DNA from: Bryobacteraceae bacterium
GTDB lineage: Bacteria > Acidobacteriota > Terriglobia > Bryobacterales > Bryobacteraceae
Length of the DNA stretch: 6,681 nt
Assembly (NCBI GenBank): GCA_029975915.1
Contig: JARKOC010000150.1
Coordinates: forward strand, 1-6,681
Reading direction: 5' to 3'
The notes under the pieces are model-generated. The model was given only the letters and a program-made list of their open reading frames with translations, was not told the origin of the DNA and searched no databases. The stretch's first letter is position 1. Every line of letters starts with the position of its first letter. Positions 6,490 through 6,681 of the stretch are shown here, piece after piece. Made by a program: the position numbers and the translations under genes.

Positions 6490-6527
6490 GAATACCTCCC
6501 TCGAAGTAATCGGACGGAGCGGTATTC
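6490..6527 (-). promoter_or_regulatory. btuB ribosome site with a competing complementary strand
   Basis: GGGAGG (6495-6500 on the minus strand) is the btuB Shine-Dalgarno. GGTATTC (6490-6496), which includes its last two bases and the spacer, is perfectly complementary to GAATACC (6521-6527), part of the conserved 3' strand of the riboswitch aptamer; after a two-base bulge TCC/GGA can add three more pairs covering the Shine-Dalgarno core. The same bases could therefore serve either aptamer folding or ribosome-site masking. Read by eye, without energy calculation. Confidence 0.5.
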
Positions 6528-6681
6528 CGGCTCAGGGCGCACTGCTTGACCTACTTGCCCGCCTTCCCGGGATTTCTCCCAGTGGCGCTTTTTCACCTGA
6601 CGGTGAAACGGGCTTTCGTTCCCATCACGGCTGCGGGGCAGCGGGGGAATGGCTCCAGCTACGAGCGGCACCCCTCTTCCT
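6517..6681 (-). ncRNA. Cobalamin riboswitch in the btuB leader, 5' end cut by the window edge
   Basis: The minus strand shows the cobalamin aptamer from its GGAA core (6677-6680) onward: a P5-like stem with arms GGGG and CCCC, GCTGCCCCGCAGCCGTGAT, CGAAAGC, an internal hairpin TTCACC/GGTGAA (6592-6607), the B12 box GCGCCACTGG (6579-6588) with a GAAA-capped stem GGGA/TCCC, GGGAAGGC (6561-6568), and the 3' element GAGCCGGAATACCGCTC (6517-6533). The first stems (P1 to P3) and the promoter lie beyond the right edge. It precedes btuB by 29 bases and probably represses the uptake genes when adenosylcobalamin is plentiful, as the class usually does. Confidence 0.88.

Noticed and set aside
1..6681. 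A novel defence system, mobile element or CRISPR array
   Set aside because: Every sizeable coding region matches a known corrinoid or nucleotide-metabolism family; I found no transposase, integrase, terminal inverted repeats, target duplications or regularly spaced repeats.

Overview
The window is a corrinoid (vitamin B12) uptake and salvage locus. All recognisable genes lie on the minus strand, so it reads from right to left. The DNA is GC-rich. The outer-membrane receptor implies a Gram-negative cell, and the ATP-cone class III ribonucleotide reductase implies a strict or facultative anaerobe. The overall look (riboswitch sequences, gene content, protein style) suggests a Desulfuromonadales/Geobacter-like bacterium. 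That placement is inference from general familiarity, not from a database comparison.

Layout in transcription order: (1) at the right edge, a cobalamin riboswitch cut by the window end (about 6517-6681) leads btuB; (2) btuB (4559-6487) encodes a TonB-dependent outer-membrane receptor; (3) a 100-base gap holds a strong hairpin; (4) btuF (3610-4458), btuC (2642-3613) and btuD (1929-2648) encode the periplasmic binding protein, membrane permease and ATPase of an ABC importer, and the last three genes overlap by 4 and 7 bases; (5) a 270-base non-coding gap holds a second, compact cobalamin riboswitch (about 1740-1880) and a translation-control platform (1662-1716); (6) cbiZ (831-1658) encodes adenosylcobinamide amidohydrolase; (7) a 101-base gap holds a terminator-like hairpin; (8) nrdD (1-729), the N-terminal 243 residues of an anaerobic ribonucleoside-triphosphate reductase, runs off the left edge.

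How it works together: BtuB brings corrinoids across the outer membrane, BtuF captures them in the periplasm, and BtuCD imports them using ATP. CbiZ trims the aminopropanol arm from adenosylated cobinamide to give adenosylcobyric acid, which can re-enter the nucleotide-loop assembly pathway. CbiZ here suggests the cell salvages incomplete or foreign corrinoids rather than only importing finished cobalamin. One B12 sensor heads the uptake genes, and a second, independent-looking one sits inside the same gene run and appears dedicated to cbiZ.

The cbiZ reading frame stays open for 88 codons upstream, straight through the riboswitch. A naive gene call there (363 aa from 1922) would hide the RNA element; the real start is 1658. 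I found no mobile elements, CRISPR arrays, tRNA or rRNA genes, and no wholly unknown protein system. The unusual content is in the RNA regulation.
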